64,000 nt of DNA from Mimachlamys varia (lineage: Eukaryota; Mollusca; Bivalvia; Pectinida; Pectinidae), in assembly GCA_947623455.1 (NCBI GenBank), contig OX392545.1:21178001-21242000 (forward strand). The letters are read 5' to 3'. The notes under the pieces are model-generated. The model saw nothing but the letters and a program-made list of their open reading frames with translations. It searched no databases and was not told the origin of the DNA. A program made the position numbers and the translations under genes. This document shows, piece by piece, positions 47,560 through 58,165 of this stretch. How positions within the stretch are numbered: the first letter of the stretch is position 1; each line of letters starts with the position of its first letter.

Positions 47560-47988
47560 ATATACTGAGTTTGTTTTGTACACAAACAGTAATTGAAAAT
47601 TTCATTTTCGAGCTTTCGAAAACGTCTGTTTCCTTTGTCAAGCAAAGAGTATAATAGCCCGACAGAAGGGGGAGGGGGGGGGGGGGCACCAGTTGAGTCA
47701 TCTTTACGACACTATTTTAACATCCAATAAGTGAATGAATCGGTAAATATCTTTTCCGACCCTCTGTCTACATGTAGTATTAGAGTACATTTAGACGAAA
47801 TGTGGCGCTACGTTTTTGAGAGCTGACTTCTTAAAATCGCCCTATTTTGGGTAGTGAGCTGATTTTAGCGGTCAGAACACCGATACTCGGCTATTGTACT
47901 CTCCGCTTGACAAAGGAAACAGATGTTTTCGAAAGCTCGAAAATGAAATTTTCAATTACTGTTTGTGTACAAAAAAACTCAGTATATA
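47560..47988. mobile_element. element with ~100-bp terminal inverted repeats
   Basis: The left arm 47,560-47,659 and right arm 47,889-47,988 are complementary with few mismatches. For example, 'ttttcgagctttcgaaaacg' pairs with a right-arm stretch reading 'gttttcgaaagctcgaaaat'. The 230-bp centre holds a G-run (14 consecutive G after 'gggggagg'). A TATA-like sequence flanks both ends. No transposase frame is present. Confidence 0.85.
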
Positions 47989-49080
47989 TCTTTCATACCA
48001 AACTGATGAATCTTATTCATAACATGCAAATATCTCTTTTAGTGTTTATTAAAGAATAAACAAAACCTGTAAATTATAGTTATAGGCAAATACGATATTG
48101 TAATAAGGATATTCACAAATTATCTTTTTATGAATTAGTTTTACCCATTTTATAACAAGAAACAAAGATTGCCTGGCGCTATAACCGCCAAATCTAGATC
48201 CTGTGTAATTGATTTTAAAGTATTTAAAGTAATGGCCTTGCCATCATAAGTATACCACCATTTTCATTCCATGGTTCTTTACTTCACGTCATTGTAACGC
48301 GTCAAAGTACCACTATGTTATATGGCAGACGCCATTCTGGATCTGTTAAAAGACGCATGCAAAGCTTTGTATGATACACGTCACAAGGACGCTGTCACGT
48401 GATGTCGGTACGCTGTACCTCAACTGTACTATTTATACAGGTAATGTTACCATGGATACTCAGCATTCCTAAACGTTTCCTACCGAATTTCAACGTCTTC
48501 ATAATCTCATTTATATCGTCATGTTTTATATCTGTACGGATACTTTTAAAAGCATTCGACTTATCTCAATTTGTACATTTTTCCAGTTTTTTTTAGCCCT
48601 TATTAATTTAAAGTATTATACATGTACTAATGATGAATTTGTATGTTAAATGGAAATTTTCTCTTTTAAAGATATTCGGATTAATTCGTATTTATTGGAA
48701 AATGTGAAATAGTATGTAAAATTAGAAATAAAGTGTCGGACTATTAAGTCACGCATTCAATTATACTGTATAACATTGAACACTTTAGAAATCAGGGACA
48801 TCACCAATATGTTCCTCGACAAATCGTTATATACACGGTTTAATATCATATATATTAAATATTAGAATTATCATAATTTCAAATGATATCTAATTTGACA
48901 ACTTGTAATGTTTAGTGGTCTAGGAGGTATGTGTAAAAGGAGTGTTTGATTGTGTATATATGCACCAAATGGTAATGCGTACCTGTATTTTATCCTGCAC
49001 GTTTTAAGCAGTTTTCGGCAAATTGAGTGCATCATAGGTAGATCACTGTCTCTGTCATATTTTATAAGTAAATTGTAATC
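47989..49080. other. No recognisable gene
   Basis: No supported feature in this interval. Confidence 0.4.
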
Positions 49081-50755
49081 TATGTCGTAGTTATTGATGG
49101 ATTATATCATATGTCATTTGTCATTGATAAATTGATATAATATAATTTGTCATTTATTATTACTAGATTAGATTAAAATCGGTCATGTTCTACTGATATG
49201 TAGATTATAGTTTTGTTGATATGTAGATTATAGTTTGTCATGTATATTGGTATATTATAATCTGCCCTGCGTCAATGGTAGATTATATGTGTCATGTTTA
49301 CCGGTATATTGTAATATGACATGTATATGGTAGATTACAATATGTTTTGTTTTACTGGTACATTATAATCTGCCATGGTTTGCTGGAACACTATAATCTG
49401 TCCTGTGTCAATGGTAGATTAAATGTGTCATGTTTACCGGTATATTGTAATATGACATATATATAGTATATTATAATATCCCATGTATATGGTAGATTAC
49501 AATATGTTTTGTTTTACTGGTACATTATAATCTGCCATGGTTTGCTGGAACACTATAATCTGCCCTGTGTCAATGGTAGATTATATGTGTCATGTTTACC
49601 GGTATATTGAAATATGACATATATATATTGTAATATCCCATGTATATGGTAGATTACAATATATTATATTTCACTGGTACATTATAATCTGCCATGGTTT
49701 GTTGGAGCACTATAATCTGCCCTGCGTCAATGGTAGATTATATGTGTCATGTTTACCGGTATATTGTAATATGACATATATATAGTATATTATAATATCC
49801 CATGTATATGGTAGATTACAATATGTTTTGTTTTACTGGTACATTATAATCTGCCATGGTTTGTTTGAACACTATAATCTACCCTACGTCAATGGTAGAT
49901 TATATGTGTCATGTTTACCAGTATATTGTGATATATCATTTATATGGTAGATTACAATATATTATGTTTTACTGATACACTACAACCTCCCATGTGTCAC
50001 TGGTAGATTATAATTTATGTCACGTTTACCAGTAGATTACAATGTCCCATGTATGTGGTAGATTATAATCTATCATAAGTTTTGGTAGATTACAATATAT
50101 TATGTTTTACTGGTACACTATAATCTACCATAGTTTATTGGTTCAATTTAATCACCCCTGCGTCACTGGTAGACTATAATATGTGCCATGTTCACCATTA
50201 GATTATAATATCCCATGTATATGGGTCCATTGTATGTGGTAGATTATAATCTATCATATCTATCGGCAGATTACATTCTATTATGTGTTATTAGCAGACG
50301 ACATCGGTGTCATGCTTCATTGGTAGATCATGACCTGTTAGGTTTTATTGGTAGATCATAACCTGTCAGGTTTTATTGGTAGATTATAACCTGTCAGGTT
50401 TTATTGGTATATTATAACCTGTCAGGTTTTATTGATAGATCATAACCTGTCAGGTTTTATTGGTATATTATAACCTGTCAAGTTTTATTGGTATATTATA
50501 ACCTGTCAGGTTTTATTGGTAGATTATATCCTGTCAGGTTTTATTGGTAGATTATAATCTGTAATATTTCTTTGTAGATTACAATTTATTATGATTTATT
50601 GGTAGACTCTATCGATGTCATGTGTCATTGTTAGAATCTAATATGTGTCATGTGTTAATTGTGACCTACAGTCTTTGTCATGTTTTGATGTTAGATTTCG
50701 GTATTTTCATGTTTATTTTGTAGATGTTAGTATGTTATGATATCTGTTTTCCTCA
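49081..50755 (+). repeat. degenerate ~28-32-bp array with ~160-bp higher-order unit
   Basis: The basic motif is 'ggtagattataatctgtcat' plus 'gttttactg'. 'ggtagattacaatat' recurs at 49,329, 49,491, 49,648 and 49,810, that is every 157-162 bp, marking a multi-unit repeat. From about 50,325 to 50,560 the array shifts to a cleaner 28-bp unit ('ggttttattggtagatcata' then 'acctgtca'). Confidence 0.92.
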
Positions 50756-50849
50756 TGTGTCTGCTGTAAAGATTTTCTAATAAAATGAACAAAATCTATC
50801 AAATGATTTGATAATTAGTTTGTTAATATTCGACAACCATTATCATTAT

Positions 50850-51490
50850 TAACTATAAAAAGGTTTCGTGTACTTGGATCGTTATCTATCTTTCCCCTAT
50901 AAAACAAAGATTTCGGAAATGAGAAAAAAATGTTGAGATTGGTGGAAAACTTTTCAAGAAGACTGTTGTCATGGGAAAGAAGCTGTGCCCGACATTTAGC
51001 TGAATTGTTTTTGTTTTCATACGAGGCTGAATTTGTGATGAGGAGCTTATCAGGACAGGTAGCAAACACCTTGCAATTGCAATTTCAGATCCAATAAGTT
51101 TGCTGACCACGTCGATCGTATATATATTTTTGAACTTGAAATAAAGGACACAACAGCCTCTACTACATCAGCTGCTTACCTCGATCTTTGCTTAAACTCT
51201 CACCAACTGGGCCACCTTTCTACTAAGCTATAAGATAAACGTGACGATTTCGATTTTCCGATTTGTTGATAGTAAAATCCAATCCTTGCTTCTCAAACTA
51301 TGGTGTTTACATGTCGCGGTTGGTAAGTTTTTCTAGGCCTTGCGCTAAATGTAGATATTTTCGTGAAAGATGTCGTTTGCTGGCGAACAAATGTACGACA
51401 CAGGAATTCGGGAGATACGGGTTGATGAAGACCATGATCAAATTTTATGGTCAACATTATGTAATATTTTGTATTCCTGAATGCTATGGA
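50850..51490 (+). pseudogene. decayed reverse-transcriptase fragment of a retroelement
   Basis: Three + strand frames in order carry pieces of one RT-type polyprotein. They are a KLFKKTV-type segment, then a SCARHLAELFLFSYEAEF segment (about 50,975-51,025), then FADHVDRIY and LEIKDTTAS (about 51,095-51,155) with AAYLDLCLN, and after a stop and frameshift YGVYMSRLVSFSRPCAKC (51,300-51,360). The catalytic YIDD-type box expected between the second and third pieces is absent. The fragment is broken by stops and frameshifts and is non-functional. This RT type is widespread in aquatic invertebrates. A Penelope-like origin is possible but not certain. Confidence 0.6.
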
Positions 51491-51494
51491 AGTG

Positions 51495-51785
51495 GACGTT
51501 TTTTAATATGCTTATTGGTAAGATCATTTGTTGTGATTGGGAATCATGTGTCGGTTCTCACTTTGAGGACGTGATTTTTACTTAGATGTGACCTAGATTT
51601 AAATCGCGGATGTCGTCGATGAGAAAGAAAAAGCTAAGTCTTCCAGAACACCTACATACGATGTAAGCTAATTTTCCTGTAGTTTTATAAGGGTCGCCGT
51701 GTTAACATTTCCTTTGGTCATAGTTTTTCCCTAGTTAAATCAATTTTGAGTTTGGATTAGGGTTTCGTTAACTGACCCTTCAGTA
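51495..51785 (-). repeat. R1 dispersed repeat copy
   Basis: Nearly full-length reverse-complement R1, from 'ggacgttttttaatatgctt' through 'ggttctcactttgaggacgt' and 'ccgtgttaacatttcctttg' to 'caattttgagtttggattag'. It follows directly on the RT fragment. Confidence 0.8.
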
Positions 51786-52170
51786 TTTGTATATTCATAC
51801 TCATTTCTAGTACAAAATCATCCCTATAGGTAAATATAACCATACTTTTTTCAATCAAATTTCTCGTTTTTTATTTACTGTTTAGTATTTAGAAAAACTA
51901 ATTCTGTAAGTCTAACTTTGATCACACGGAAGATATATAGAGAATCATATAAAAAAGAAACATAATACGAACAGAAGCGTACCCAGTTATCAATTAAAAT
52001 ACAATAAATCATATCATATATACGCACACACTTAACAATGAATTGCGTTATAATAGTCGTAACGTCATGGTTTGCAAAACAGTTGAAGGTCGTTCAAAGG
52101 GGCGATATCGAAAAGGTTTGTAGTGAAAAGGTAAAAAATTAATATATCGGCTATACACCAAAATTATTCA
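51786..52170. other. No recognisable gene
   Basis: 3' flank of the collagen-C4-like gene. No other feature was seen. Confidence 0.45.
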
Positions 52171-52176
52171 TATCGT

Positions 52177-52182
52177 TTTATT
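52177..52182 (-). promoter_or_regulatory. polyadenylation signal AATAAA
   Basis: A canonical hexamer on the minus strand, seven bases downstream of the stop codon of the collagen-C4-like gene, implying a very short 3' UTR if used. Confidence 0.5.
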
Positions 52183-52189
52183 ATGTTTT

Positions 52190-52659
52190 TCACATCATGC
52201 AAACAACACAAGGCACAAGTTTATCGTTCTCGTATGGTGGACAAGGCAGGGATCCACATTTGGTCACCACAGGGCGGAACAGTACTCCGTTATCGTCCCC
52301 ATCGCCGCCCGGAATCGGATGTGGATGGCTATCCATACAGATGTAATCAGTGCTAGCAGGATTATCAGGACTATTAGCGACTATAAAGCCACTATATGCC
52401 TCGCTCCAACCTGAGTAGCACGCTGTCCTCCCGGGGATCATAACGGAAGTTGAGTGGACGGAGTTTCTGCAAACAGCACATGTAACATCTTCGTCATTTT
52501 GTGGTAGACCAAAAATGTCATACCCTTGTTGAATTTCGGCGCCGTATATGAAGCCTGGGTATGTGCTATAGTGGTTCTGCCCAGGCGATGGGTCTTCCGG
52601 CATACACAGAGAATTCGCAGGCCCACCAGGGTTCGAATAGTATCCTCCACCAACATAAC
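52190..52659 (-). CDS. short-chain collagen C4-like protein, exon 3 (C-terminal domain)
   Basis: Acceptor 'ttcccttacag' in phase 1; stop TGA at 52,190-52,192. The 157-residue segment has the signature of the molluscan proteins named after sponge short-chain collagen C4: GYVGGGYYSNPGG, a YGAEI segment, TCAVCRNS, MIPGRTACYSGW, YICMD, then KCGSLPCPPY and a final CVVCM. Family members are secreted and share this cysteine-rich globular end. Most molluscan ones, like this one, lack collagen Gly-X-Y repeats. The function is not established; roles in secreted matrix or mucus are suggestions only. The frame opens further upstream past the acceptor (to about 52,936), but that part is intron. Confidence 0.9.
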
Positions 52660-52887
52660 CTGTAAGGGAACAGTCATCGCGAAATATATGCGGTTGAGGT
52701 GTACGTGAAAAAAAATATTTTGACCCCCCCCCCCTCCCCTTAAAAAGATAAATGCATGTAAATAAAAGAAATACACAAACATATCGGATACTATTTGCAT
52801 TAAAATAAGTAAACCAACACATCAGCGGTTCAATCCAAATTGTAATGTAGGTATTAAAAACAGCTATTGTGTATGTCAATGAATGAC

Positions 52888-53183
52888 CAGGGGCGTAGCT
52901 GCTATGTAAGCACATATGCCCGTGCTTGCACATCATTTTCCAAAGTATGTGTATTAAAGTCGAGAAATTTCATAATGTGACTTATATTCTTAAGAAACGT
53001 ATGTAAATTAATTTTATTTCCAAGACATGATATCATCTTATTCTATTTGTACATGAATGATTTCAAATGGTGCCATTTGGTCGTGTCATTATACAATGAC
53101 ACGACCAAATGGCACCATTTGAAGTAACTGCTAATAAACGCTCACAGGGCTTGCACATTAAAATACATCCAGCTACGCCCCTG
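52888..53183. mobile_element. inverted-repeat element with cagggg...cccctg ends
   Basis: The left end 'caggggcgtagctg' and right end 'cagctacgcccctg' are near-exact complements, and ATGAC flanks both ends. CAGGGG-type termini recall hAT elements, though an 8-bp duplication would be expected and only five bases match. Both ends share a 'gcttgcaca' segment a little further in. Off-centre inside lies a perfect hairpin (53,062-53,123). Confidence 0.75.
53062..53123. repeat. perfect 29-bp inverted repeat with 4-nt loop
   Basis: Arms 53,062-53,090 and 53,095-53,123 are exact complements around 'atac'. The arm reads 'ttcaaatggtgccatttggt' then 'cgtgtcatt'. It lies inside the element at 52,888. Confidence 0.97.
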
Positions 53184-53377
53184 ATGACCAATACATCATT
53201 CCATATATTGTCCAATAAAGATAAAGGTGTTAGTTGGGGAAAGTGGTAAAATAAAGCGTAATCTAAACGATAAGTCGTTATCGTTAAGCTCGAATCTGAA
53301 GAAACTGTTTATTTCCTTAATCGTATCGTAACCTTGAATTGTTTCTCGTATTCATTTGCCTTATTAGGTATACTTAC

Positions 53378-53458
53378 CCGGGTATACTAATTGTGTTCCG
53401 TTTCCCACAGGACAGTTATTCCGACCCCATCTGGTATATACGGTACCCTTGTCACTTC
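53378..53458 (-). CDS. short-chain collagen C4-like protein, exon 2
   Basis: An 81-bp exon between acceptor 'actttacacag' and donor 'ccgG|gtaagta', phase 1 at both ends. It encodes the family's most recognisable motif, TVYTRWGRNNCPVGNGTQ, followed by LVYPG. Both junctions restore Gly codons in frame. It is too short to be picked up as an open frame on its own. Confidence 0.92.
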
Positions 53459-53826
53459 CTGTGTAAAGTAATTCCGGTTTAATCAGGCATGCGTCAATAG
53501 TTTAAAATAAGGCAATTATTATCTTTCAGCATACAACTTTCATACATTTCAAAATTGAAAAGGACACCACAAATCAACCTACGTGTAGTTACTAGCTCAA
53601 AATTAAAAATGAAGAAACAATTCGTAAATATTAACCTAAACAAAGGTATATTGCGTAATGACGTCTTTTTAAAAACTCTATTCTTATTTTGAATACCAAA
53701 CTATAACCGAAGTTTTAGAAGTTCATTTTGGACCCTTGAGCTTTGATCGTGTCTATCAGCGTCACGTTTTGTTGGACCTTATTCTTCACATAAGGTTAAC
53801 AAGCCTAAAAGAGATGAAATAGTAGA

Positions 53827-54761
53827 CAAATATATCATGGGTATATGTGTAATAGTCCAGAATATTTGACCCTCGGTACTGGTAATCGACCGATGTTCTA
53901 TTGCAGAAGGCCAAATTCAATTTTTTTATACAAATATTTTTTATATTATCAGTTCCAGTAGATCTGTTTATCCACTTCTGTATTCTTGCATGGAAATATA
54001 GATGTTTTGGAATATAATCATTTGCATGCCTTCTTATTGTGATTGAAAATGATACATGTACTTCAGTTCTCACTTTGATTATGTGACATTTACTAACCTC
54101 CCATCCCCCCTACTAGATCAATAATCAGATTATGGTTTTGTTGACGCCTCGGTATTTTCTGCCTTTTTTAAAATACAATCTAATTGGTTACAATTGATTA
54201 CCATATCTTCCTATGTATTGCCCGCGGGGTATACGATTTGTTTCCTCAGAAGTGCATTTGTGCGGGCTATCTGCCGATACGGAATACCTTTTGATTTTTT
54301 ATACAAAATTATGAAAAAGCGGGCTATACGTTGTTAAATGTTTCCAGATGTAGCAACATGTAGACGTACGCTATCTGTAAAACAAAATACTATGATAAGT
54401 CATTTATGGCTTTACTTATACAAAAAACATATGTGTTAACAAAATAACCATACTTTTGTCGTTTATTTCCAACATCCAAAACAGTCAATCACAAGGTCAC
54501 ATACGGACTACACTCAGGTTCTTAGCAGGAAACAATCGACGTTTAACCCGCGGGCAATCTGCCAGTGCATTTTACAATAACATCAAGAATGCCAAATTTT
54601 ACTTCCCGCGGGCTGTACCCAGATGCGGGTTATACACACGAAATTATGGAACGAACGTTTGGTGAATAGGACTTCGGCCTTGTGCAATAGAACATCGATC
54701 AATTACCAGTACCTCGTGTCAAATATTCTGGACTATTGCACAGACACCCATGATATATTTG
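53827..54761. mobile_element. foldback-type element with 86-bp inverted ends
   Basis: 53,827-53,912 and 54,676-54,761 are inverted copies with about ten differences. Secondary inverted similarity is seen inside ('gcccgcggggtatac' near 54,220 and 'acccgcgggcaatctgcc' near 54,547). The arms encode similar short open stretches (CNRTS...SNILDY), which merely reflect the duplication. Confidence 0.7.
54020..54165 (-). repeat. R1 family fragment
   Basis: 'cttattgtgattgaaaatga', 'cagttctcactttgattatg' and 'cagattatggttttgttgac' match R1 ends; the middle is deleted. Confidence 0.65.
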
Positions 54762-54837
54762 TAAAATATAGGATGAGAAAAATACTCTCTTGCGATCAAT
54801 CTCTGGATTTTCAAATAAGGCAAAACCCCAAGTCTTT

Positions 54838-54996
54838 AAAGATGACGCAACACACACATGCTGCACCTTTTAAATTTAGTAATAGATACAGTATGCCGAA
54901 AAAAAAATTAAACTGCATCATACAGCTGTTTCGTCCTTCTTGGACTCGTCAGTGATGCTCGGGGCCAAAGCTGGGAATCCAAAATTAATTTGAATA
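54838..54996 (-). mobile_element. R2 hammerhead-bearing short element, copy 4
   Basis: A reverse-orientation copy running from 'ttttggattcccagctttgg' (minus strand) through the ribozyme to 'gtgcagcatgtgtgtgttgc'. It starts about 40 bp inside intron 1 of the collagen-C4-like gene and is transcribed in the same sense. Confidence 0.82.
54915..54958 (-). ncRNA. hammerhead ribozyme, type I, intact core, intronic
   Basis: Read on the minus strand: stem I GCATCA (54,958-54,953) pairs with TGATGC (54,920-54,915). The core box is CTGACGA, stem II GTCC-AAGAA-GGAC, the core box GAAA, stem III C-AGCT-G, and the cleavage triplet GTA. Scission is predicted between 54,921 and 54,920. Every catalytic base is present. 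The loop of stem II differs from the 23.2-kb copy while the stem pairs are kept. It sits in sense orientation about 75 nt into intron 1 of the collagen-C4-like gene. Confidence 0.82.
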
Positions 54997-55031
54997 ACCC
55001 TCTGAGGCATGAAAGCGTCTTATAATATTAC

Positions 55032-55311
55032 CTTCTTGTGCTATTGCTGTAATGGTCGACTGCTGACTAGTCACGGTTTGCTGGAGATTACTGATGACTT
55101 GTTCCTGGGTACTCATGCTGCTCTGTAGACTGGCGATGGTTTGGTTTTGGGAGTTTACTTGAACCCTAAGATTCTGAAGTTCGGACTGTAAATGATTCAG
55201 TTCCTGAGCAACGTAAGAAGGGTCACTTAAAAGTATTCTTTTCTCCGTGGCGGACGTTACGACACTCAACAAAATACATCCGAACAATTGAACAGTATTC
55301 ATTTTCAACAT
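55032..55311 (-). CDS. short-chain collagen C4-like protein, exon 1 (signal peptide and coiled coil)
   Basis: ATG at 55,311 or, three codons on, 55,302; the latter gives the better signal peptide (MNTVQLFGCILLSVVTSA). A heptad-rich coiled coil follows (leucine, isoleucine and glutamine spacing from about residue 35 to 90), likely for oligomerisation. The donor is 'gaaG|gtaata', phase 1. Joined to exons at 53,378-53,458 and 52,190-52,659 it gives 831 nt, 276 residues plus stop, in keeping with the ~250-300 residues I expect for this family. The gene is therefore complete within the window. Confidence 0.9.
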
Positions 55312-55444
55312 CGTTAGTCGTTGTAGGTCTTACAATGGTAACAACCGAATATAGAGCAAAGGACATTGTTACACTGATACGCCCACGCCAAGGAGTGATC
55401 TTTGTTAGATAAGAAATCATTTTGAAAAATCTAGAACAGCACAT

Positions 55445-56034
55445 GTTTAAATATTAATATTCACATACTTTGTACATGTAATTATAGTAGACGCAATACA
55501 CAAATAGAAATATTATATATCCGTATTCTATGGTGATAAAAGATGACGGAGACAAGGGTTCTGTTCCGCACTTTTAATATGCTCGAGAGCTGACGTGCAA
55601 TATTACCGATTCAGTCATAAAAGAATTATAAACATATGTACATTAAAAATATACTCACATATCAGTTTACTGATGATAGCACTTACAGGGAGAACAGTGT
55701 TGTGCACTTCGTGCCGGCAGGGTGCGGAATGATAATTTAAGGGGAAAACAGGTACCAGGTAAGGTAGTGGACGACGCATGCGCTAAACTTTTACGTTCTC
55801 ATTTTCACACAAGTCTCTCACACAGCACGTGCTGATTTCGCGCGTGCTGATGACATTGTGTACCAATTAAACCTGGTTACATAGACTACTCTTGTTTATT
55901 TACTGCGCCTGATTATATACCTACATATTTGTGAATAGGTTACCCCTGTTTCTTAATCCCATTGTACTAACTAACGTGTTTAATAACAAAATATACATCC
56001 GAAAAATGGAGTCCTTCACCTTTATGTTGCAATT
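55445..56034. other. 5' flank of the collagen-C4-like gene; no other gene seen
   Basis: Likely contains its promoter, but I cannot point to a convincing TATA element or initiator. Confidence 0.4.
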
Positions 56035-56145
56035 TCGAAACCGACGTGGGGCAGTTGTCAGGCACTTACCGAATGTCATCCGATGTTTTTCTTTTGATAC
56101 TCCAGCTTTCCCCCACCTCCAAAACCTGACACGTCCTTAAATAGC
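56035..56145 (+). mobile_element. 3' part of a degenerate SINE
   Basis: 'cgacgtggggcagttgtcag' and 'ggcacttaccgaatg' resemble the region from the B box onward in the 2.15-kb SINE. It ends 'aacctgacacgtccttaaat'. Confidence 0.5.
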
Positions 56146-57345
56146 ATAGCAAACTAAAGCAAACAAAATTAAATATATCCGAAATGAAATCCAACAAACA
56201 TCACGATATTGTATATCTACTGATGTCGTGGTGTGTAGTCTTTCTTCTTTTATGTTGAGGTTGTTATACGATAGTAGGATATGACCTTACCCTTTCTGTT
56301 GATTAATCCCCTGTTAAAGTCAGGCATACGTAAATAGATACATTCTCGTTGTCAAGTTGCCCTACATGTTTTTGTACCATTTGTATTTTCAAAAGGTAAG
56401 GCTATTAAAAAATGCTGAAAAAATAGCACATTTTACATTAACATTTAAGTAAGTTTGGTTTCTGTGCAGCGTCTATCACAAAACTCTAGTCTTGAATACA
56501 ACACATATCGGCAAGAGTACCTACATATATATTTCCCCTGCAGCCACCACAGATATCGACAGATAACTACTGCCAGATAAATCTTTGCTTTATCCGTCAA
56601 TAGGGCGGAGCAGTACTCCGCCAGATTCATATACTGTATATAGAAGTCACAGTACATGTCCTGATCAAACATTAAGGAGAGGGCTAATTTAGTATACGGC
56701 TAGGCCCGTTGATCAATCCCAAATTTTGATCAATAAAATATATTTGATATGAAATATAATCAAACATCAAAATAGGATTGTTTTTTTTTTGTACAGAAGT
56801 TATGATGTATTCGCACTTAATGAGTCTGTAGTATAGTAGAATAATTTATCTACCCTCAATTTGATATATTAATCCTGTGTATTTGTATTTTGTGAAAAAT
56901 ATATACAAACTAGTTCCCGATTTTGCAAATGCCTCGGAATAAAATAAGAACTTAAAGACATTTTCAGACATCACATTTTTATTATATTATCCAATATCTT
57001 AACATATTTACAGAGAAATGAAATGTTTTACTATAAATTTACAGTCTACATTGACATTCACTCGATAACATTTGTTCCACAGACCATCCTTATCACCTCA
57101 TAACTGTACTCAAATACGTGCCAAATTTCTATGACGTCGAAATCAATACAGTTTGAAACACAATTGTGTGACGTCACCAAAAAAAACGTGGGCGGAGCTA
57201 ACAACGATTTATGCAAATCTCATGCTGTTACATTTATTGCACCATTGCAACGTATATTAATTTTGAAATGAGATCTGTGTCCATAGATGGGACTATAATG
57301 AACAAAATAGTTACGAACATTTCACAGAAAGATACTGTCAATATA
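56146..57345. other. No recognisable gene
   Basis: AT-rich; no supported exon. Confidence 0.4.
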
Positions 57346-57498
57346 AGGATAAACTTTCTATTTTGTTTAGGTTATCGGGCGAAAACTTCAATGGAAAACG
57401 GGAAAATTAAACATAACCGGCTTCGCCGGTTATTTAATTTGCCCATGTTCCTTTGAAGTTATCCCACGATAACCTAAACAAAATAGAAAGTTAGTCCT
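57346..57498. repeat. ~150-bp foldback element
   Basis: The outer arms 'aactttctattttgtttagg' + 'ttatcg' and 'cgataacctaaacaaaatag' + 'aaagtt' are perfect. Middle arms pair with several mismatches (aacttcaatgg... with ...cctttgaagtt). The apex 'aaccggcttcgccggtt' is a perfect short hairpin. The whole segment folds on itself. Confidence 0.88.
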
Positions 57499-58165
57499 GA
57501 ATGATAATCACACAGAACAAAAAGGTTTACAACGTACAGAAAATATTACAAAAAGCTTTTATCTACCTTAATAAATAATGTTTCTTATATTGTTTATATA
57601 AACTCTATTCTGAAATGATATGTGTTGTGATATATGCAAGGGTTAATATTAATCATGTAATGTAATTTATGAGAAACATTGACAACATTAGTTTGACTTA
57701 CCTGTGGTCTATCTTATTGCAGTATTTGTTGTTCTGTATTTTGTCTTAACATACTTATGTTTTTCGCAATAATAGCCCGCCGTAAAATGTATAACTCCGA
57801 AAGTTTCTTTAATTTTAACCCTGATAATCTCTGGTGTGTAATATCAATAGAGGTTTTTGACCAGAAAAAAATAACATATTGACAATGATATTGAATATGG
57901 GACAAACGCACTCACACATAGATATAATTTTCCGCATGTATAAATGTATGTTTGTGCACAGCGTTACGCATCAACGCTGTCGTATTTCACGTTGTATGAA
58001 CCATTGGCACTGTTTAGTATTATCGTCCATGACTTCGCAGATAATGGCATTGTGTAGGAATTATTAACACACAGTATGGTCTTTACAACAAGATTATGGA
58101 TGTATACCGTAGAACAATTAAAACCCACATACAGCCAACACGTAGCGAAAAATATTTTAGAGAAT
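57499..58165. other. No recognisable gene
   Basis: No supported feature. Confidence 0.4.

Larger units (their letters stand above)
52660..53377 (-). other. intron 2 of collagen-C4-like gene
   Basis: A 718-bp GT-AG intron with a C-run (52,723-52,737) near the acceptor side and an inserted inverted-repeat element (52,888-53,183). Confidence 0.8.
53459..55031 (-). other. intron 1 of collagen-C4-like gene
   Basis: A 1,573-bp GT-AG intron loaded with repeats: a large inverted-repeat pair (53,827 and 54,676), an R1 fragment, and an intact hammerhead-bearing R2 copy in the same sense as the gene. Confidence 0.8.

Noticed and set aside
52438..52800. 120-codon minus-strand frame overlapping collagen-C4-like exon 3
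   Set aside because: It is a shifted-frame shadow of the real exon and adjoining intron.
52660..52936. N-terminal extension of the 248-codon frame
   Set aside because: A clear acceptor at 52,660 and joining of the 81-bp exon show this part is intron.
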